The translations under genes were made by a program, and so were the position numbers. From Bacteroidetes bacterium 43-16 (GTDB taxonomy: Bacteria; Bacteroidota; Bacteroidia; Chitinophagales; Chitinophagaceae), in contig MKTB01000037.1 in the NCBI GenBank assembly GCA_001897525.1, positions 1-64,000 of the forward strand: DNA of 64,000 bases, given 5' to 3'. This document shows, piece by piece, positions 61,581-64,000 of this stretch (position 1 is the first letter of the stretch; every line of letters starts with the position of its first letter). The notes under the pieces are model-generated. The model was not told where the DNA came from. It ran no database searches and saw only the letters and a program-made list of their open reading frames with translations.

Positions 61581-61588
61581 TAGCTTTG
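61581..61588 (+). promoter_or_regulatory. YiiX-like gene promoter -7 element (TAGCTTTG)
   Basis: This TAnnTTTG match ends 8 bases before the ATG at 61597, implying an almost leaderless transcript. Confidence 0.5.
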
Positions 61589-61596
61589 CAGGGTTT

Positions 61597-62238
61597 ATGC
61601 GCATTCCTCATCTCAAATATTTTTGGCTCCTGTTGTGCCTTGTGGTTACGGCCTGTCACTCGCCCGTACCGGAGGTTAAAGCTATGGACGATCATCAAAA
61701 AGAGTTGCAGGAAATTTCTGAACAGATACAGGATGGCGACCTGGTACTGCGCCTGGGGAATGATATCACCAGCAATATACTTGCCCAGTTAAATTTAAAG
61801 GATAAGCGTTTTTCCCATATCGGTATCTGCTTTGTGGAGAATGGCACAAAGCTGGTCTACCATAGTGTAGGCTCAGAATATGGCACTCATAATCTTTTAA
61901 GAAAGGACAGCCTGCAAAATTTCCTGGACCTGAGTAATAATTTATCGATCGGCTATTGCAGAACAGGCTTAAACATGGTTCATTTAAAGCATATCCATGA
62001 TACGCTAGCACAATGGTACCTGCAACAAATCCCCTTTGATATGGACTTCGACTGGCAGAGTGATGATAAAATGTATTGCTCTGAGCTGGTGGCCAAAGCG
62101 ATCATGCGCGGGACCGACAGTGTAGTGATTCCCATAACCGATACCCTGGGGCGGCAATACTTTTCTATAGACAATATACTTGGTACTTTTCCCACAGATA
62201 GCACAGGCTACTATACCCGTTCCCTCAGGAAGCAATAG
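61597..62238 (+). CDS. YiiX/YebB-like NlpC/P60-superfamily lipoprotein
   Basis: The 213-residue product has a lipobox (LVVTAC, Cys20). The YiiX-type permuted papain fold shows as QDGDLVLRLG (about 46-55), RFSHIGICF with the catalytic His, and MYCSELVAKAI with the catalytic Cys near residue 166. These are probable amidases or lipid-linked hydrolases of the envelope. Its first Met is supported by the lipoprotein signal even though the promoter lies only 8 bases away. Confidence 0.88.
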   Translation: MRIPHLKYFWLLLCLVVTACHSPVPEVKAMDDHQKELQEISEQIQDGDLVLRLGNDITSNILAQLNLKDKRFSHIGICFVENGTKLVYHSVGSEYGTHNLLRKDSLQNFLDLSNNLSIGYCRTGLNMVHLKHIHDTLAQWYLQQIPFDMDFDWQSDDKMYCSELVAKAIMRGTDSVVIPITDTLGRQYFSIDNILGTFPTDSTGYYTRSLRKQ

Positions 62239-62255
62239 TTTGTCCACAATTTTAT

Positions 62256-62263
62256 TACATTTG
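62256..62263 (+). promoter_or_regulatory. DUF4878-like gene promoter -7 element (TACATTTG)
   Basis: This TAnnTTTG match lies 40 bases before the ATG; TTTG at 62239-62242 is close for a -33 (13-bp gap). Confidence 0.4.
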
Positions 62264-62303
62264 CAAGGTAAAAATGCCTTTTACTGCATTAAGCAATTGA
62301 AAC

Positions 62304-62783
62304 ATGAAAAAATTATCCAGTATTATATTATTGTTTGCCGCGATGTTCTTTAGCTCCTGTGCAAAAGACAGCGCTGAATCTGTTGCAGAGCGCTTTGCTG
62401 TTGCCTACCATAACATGGACTTTGGCACGGCTAAATCATTAGCCACAGAAAACAGTGCCAAGCAGCTGGACTTATTTGCCCAGATGGCAGAAAGCATACC
62501 CTCAGAAGCTAAAGAAGATGCCCGGAAAGTAATTGTCACTATGGGTAAAGGACAGGAGAATGGCGACAAAGCAAGTTATTTTTACACCCCTTCAGACAAC
62601 CCGGTGCCTCAGAAGATCAACCTGGTTAAAGTCAAAGGGGAGTGGAAAGTAGAGTGGAATAAAGACAAAGAAATAGAAGATGCCAAAAAGGCGCTGAATG
62701 CCCCGGCAGCACAACCTGCTCAGCCGGCCCAGGCAGATCAGCCTGGTGTTGAAGTAAAGATCGGGGACGGTACAACGGAATAA
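62304..62783 (+). CDS. DUF4878-like lipoprotein
   Basis: The 159-residue product has a lipobox (FFSSC, Cys19) and a DUF4878/NTF2-like domain of about 100 residues (SVAERFAVAYHNMDFGTAKSLA ... LVKVKGEWKVEWNKDKE). It closes with an Ala/Pro/Gln repeat tail (QPAQPAQADQP). Such lipoproteins are common in Bacteroidota and of unknown function. It lies between the YiiX-like gene and murI. Confidence 0.85.
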   Translation: MKKLSSIILLFAAMFFSSCAKDSAESVAERFAVAYHNMDFGTAKSLATENSAKQLDLFAQMAESIPSEAKEDARKVIVTMGKGQENGDKASYFYTPSDNPVPQKINLVKVKGEWKVEWNKDKEIEDAKKALNAPAAQPAQPAQADQPGVEVKIGDGTTE

Positions 62784-62849
62784 TAATTATCCGGTCCGGC
62801 TATTTTATTGCATTATCTAGTTTTATCTTAAGCTTTACTCCTTTAATCA

Positions 62850-63674
62850 ATGGCATCATTAGGAATTTTTGACTCAGGCTATGGCGGGCTTACTGTATTC
62901 AAGGCGATCCGCGAGCTGATGCCGGAATATGATTATCTCTATCTCGGGGATAATGCCCGGGCACCTTATGGTAATTTAAGCTTTGAAACGGTTTACGAAT
63001 ATACCCTTGAATGTGTCACCTGGCTATTTGAACAAGGTTGCGACCTGGTGATCCTGGCCTGTAATACCGCATCGGCCAAGGCGCTTAGAAATATCCAGCA
63101 AAAAGTTTTACCAGAGCGCTTTCCGGGAAAAAAGCTCTTAGGGGTCATCAGGCCCACAGCAGAGATCATCGGCAACTTCACGCAACAGAAACATATAGGC
63201 ATTTTAGGTACTGCCGGTACGATACAGTCGGGCTCTTACCTGATCGAAATTGATCGTTTTTACCCGGAACTGAAAGTGGTGCAACATGCCTGTCCGCTCT
63301 GGGTACCCCTCATCGAAGCCAACAATTATGCTTCTGAAGAGGCCCTGGCCATCATTAAATCAGACATTGAAGCCATCCTGGAAGAAGACGAAAAGATCGA
63401 TTTATTATTGCTGGCCTGTACCCATTATCCATTAATTAAAGACCAGATACAACAATTTTTGCCGGAACACGTTAATATCATCAGCCAGGACGTATTGGTG
63501 GCAGAAAGCCTGAAAGATTACCTGCAAAGACATCCCGAGGTAGAAAGCAAATTGAAGAAAACGGAGGACAAACAGTTCTTTACCACAGGAGATCCCGCTG
63601 ATTTTGAAGCACATACGTTCATGTTCTTCGGAAAAAATATTGAGGCACAGCAGGTTAAACTTGTAAATAAATAG
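62850..63674 (+). CDS. murI: Glutamate racemase
   Basis: The 274-residue protein has both catalytic cysteines in their motifs: LACNTASAKALR (Cys about 70) and LACTHYPLI (Cys about 190). FDSGYGGLTVFKAI, GDNARAPYG and GTAGTIQSGSY complete the MurI signature. It makes D-glutamate for peptidoglycan. A Skp/OmpH-type gene follows after about 85 bp, an order seen in other Bacteroidota. Confidence 0.96.
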   Translation: MASLGIFDSGYGGLTVFKAIRELMPEYDYLYLGDNARAPYGNLSFETVYEYTLECVTWLFEQGCDLVILACNTASAKALRNIQQKVLPERFPGKKLLGVIRPTAEIIGNFTQQKHIGILGTAGTIQSGSYLIEIDRFYPELKVVQHACPLWVPLIEANNYASEEALAIIKSDIEAILEEDEKIDLLLLACTHYPLIKDQIQQFLPEHVNIISQDVLVAESLKDYLQRHPEVESKLKKTEDKQFFTTGDPADFEAHTFMFFGKNIEAQQVKLVNK

Positions 63675-63758
63675 TGAAAGTTTAATTGATTAGCTTGTTA
63701 TCCATTAAACTTAAACTAATTTCGGGCATCAAAGCTATGTTTTGAACCAAAATAATTG

Positions 63759-64000
63759 ATGAAAATGAAAAAAATAATTCTCGGAGCAATTTTTATTTTA
63801 TGCTCAGGTGTAGCAGCAATGGCGCAGAAATACTGTGTTATTGATTCTAAATATATCCTTGACAAAGTTCCTGAATATGCTACGGCTCAGAAACAGCTGG
63901 ACAACCTTTCTGATGGCTGGCAAAAAGAAGTAGATGCTAAGATGCAAGCTGTAGACCAGATGTACAAAAGTTACCAGGCAGAGCGCGCTATGCTGAATGA
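63759..64000 (+). CDS. OmpH/Skp-family periplasmic chaperone, 3' end outside window
   Basis: The visible 80 residues are a signal peptide (MKMKKIILGAIFILCSGVAAMAQ) and the start of an OmpH domain: KYCVIDSKYILDKVPEYATAQKQLDNLSDGWQKEVDAK, with the family's helical, Gln/Lys/Glu-rich pattern. Skp-type chaperones hold outer-membrane proteins in the periplasm before Bam assembly. It continues beyond the window. Confidence 0.85.
   Translation, partial: MKMKKIILGAIFILCSGVAAMAQKYCVIDSKYILDKVPEYATAQKQLDNLSDGWQKEVDAKMQAVDQMYKSYQAERAMLN

Noticed and set aside
1-64000. CRISPR array, rRNA or prophage
   Set aside because: No evenly spaced 25-40 bp repeats with unique spacers, no rRNA-like stretch and no phage structural genes. 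The only repeat sets are the HMA spacers and the heptamer arrays.

Overview
The window comes from a Bacteroidota chromosome, most likely the Chitinophagales. Supporting signs are promoter -7 elements of the TAnnTTTG type, TonB-dependent and SusC-like receptors, an RteC regulator, MreBCD, an adenosylcobalamin-dependent ribonucleotide reductase and a futalosine-route menaquinone gene (mqnC). No rRNA, tRNA, CRISPR array, transposase or integrase was recognised.

Region A (1-18.4 kb) looks like an accessory heavy-metal island and reads visibly more AT-rich than the rest. It opens with the 3' part of a TonB-dependent receptor. After that, one long leftward run of genes extends from 18234 to 1660 with mostly short gaps. 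In transcription order these are: a DUF6660-like exported Cys/His protein, a CzcA-TolC fusion pump, a CzcB adaptor with a His-rich loop, an HD hydrolase, an isoprenylcysteine-methyltransferase-like membrane enzyme, a bestrophin, MgtC, a CHAD-like protein, an unknown exported protein, a Zn/Cd P1B-ATPase, an ATP-cone/Mrr-type nuclease, a P-loop ATPase, a PAP2 phosphatase, a tiny membrane protein, RteC and a 65-residue protein that is 29% histidine. RteC is a regulator of conjugative transposons, so the region is probably ICE cargo whose transfer genes lie left of the window. The right edge (18235-18750) has back-to-back promoters, but the rightward one has no gene.

Region B (18.7-39.8 kb) is chromosomal housekeeping: psd, an NlpC/P60 hydrolase, etfBA, a PBP1A-type enzyme, a vWA protein/histidine kinase/EamA transporter operon, recR, an amidohydrolase with a MerR-type regulator, an ABC ATPase with its membrane partner, a porin, mqnC with a phosphopantetheinyl transferase, exbD, and an HMA protein followed by two repeated copies of its 3' end.

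Region C (39.8-64 kb) holds the class II ribonucleotide reductase, an orphan SusC-like receptor, purD, a ferredoxin-NADP reductase, mreBCD, a YfhO-type membrane protein, an AraC regulator, M16 and M28 peptidases, a PaaE-like reductase, an RsmI-like methyltransferase, a YiiX-like lipoprotein, a DUF4878-like lipoprotein, murI and the start of an OmpH/Skp gene. Between the M16 and M28 genes lie two adjacent arrays of 7-bp tandem repeats.

The observations most worth following are the metal island with its unusual middle gene set, the pump fusion that keeps an internal signal peptide, the repeated HMA 3' ends with near-identical 122-124 bp spacers, and the heptamer arrays. All functional calls are from reading the sequence; no database search was possible.
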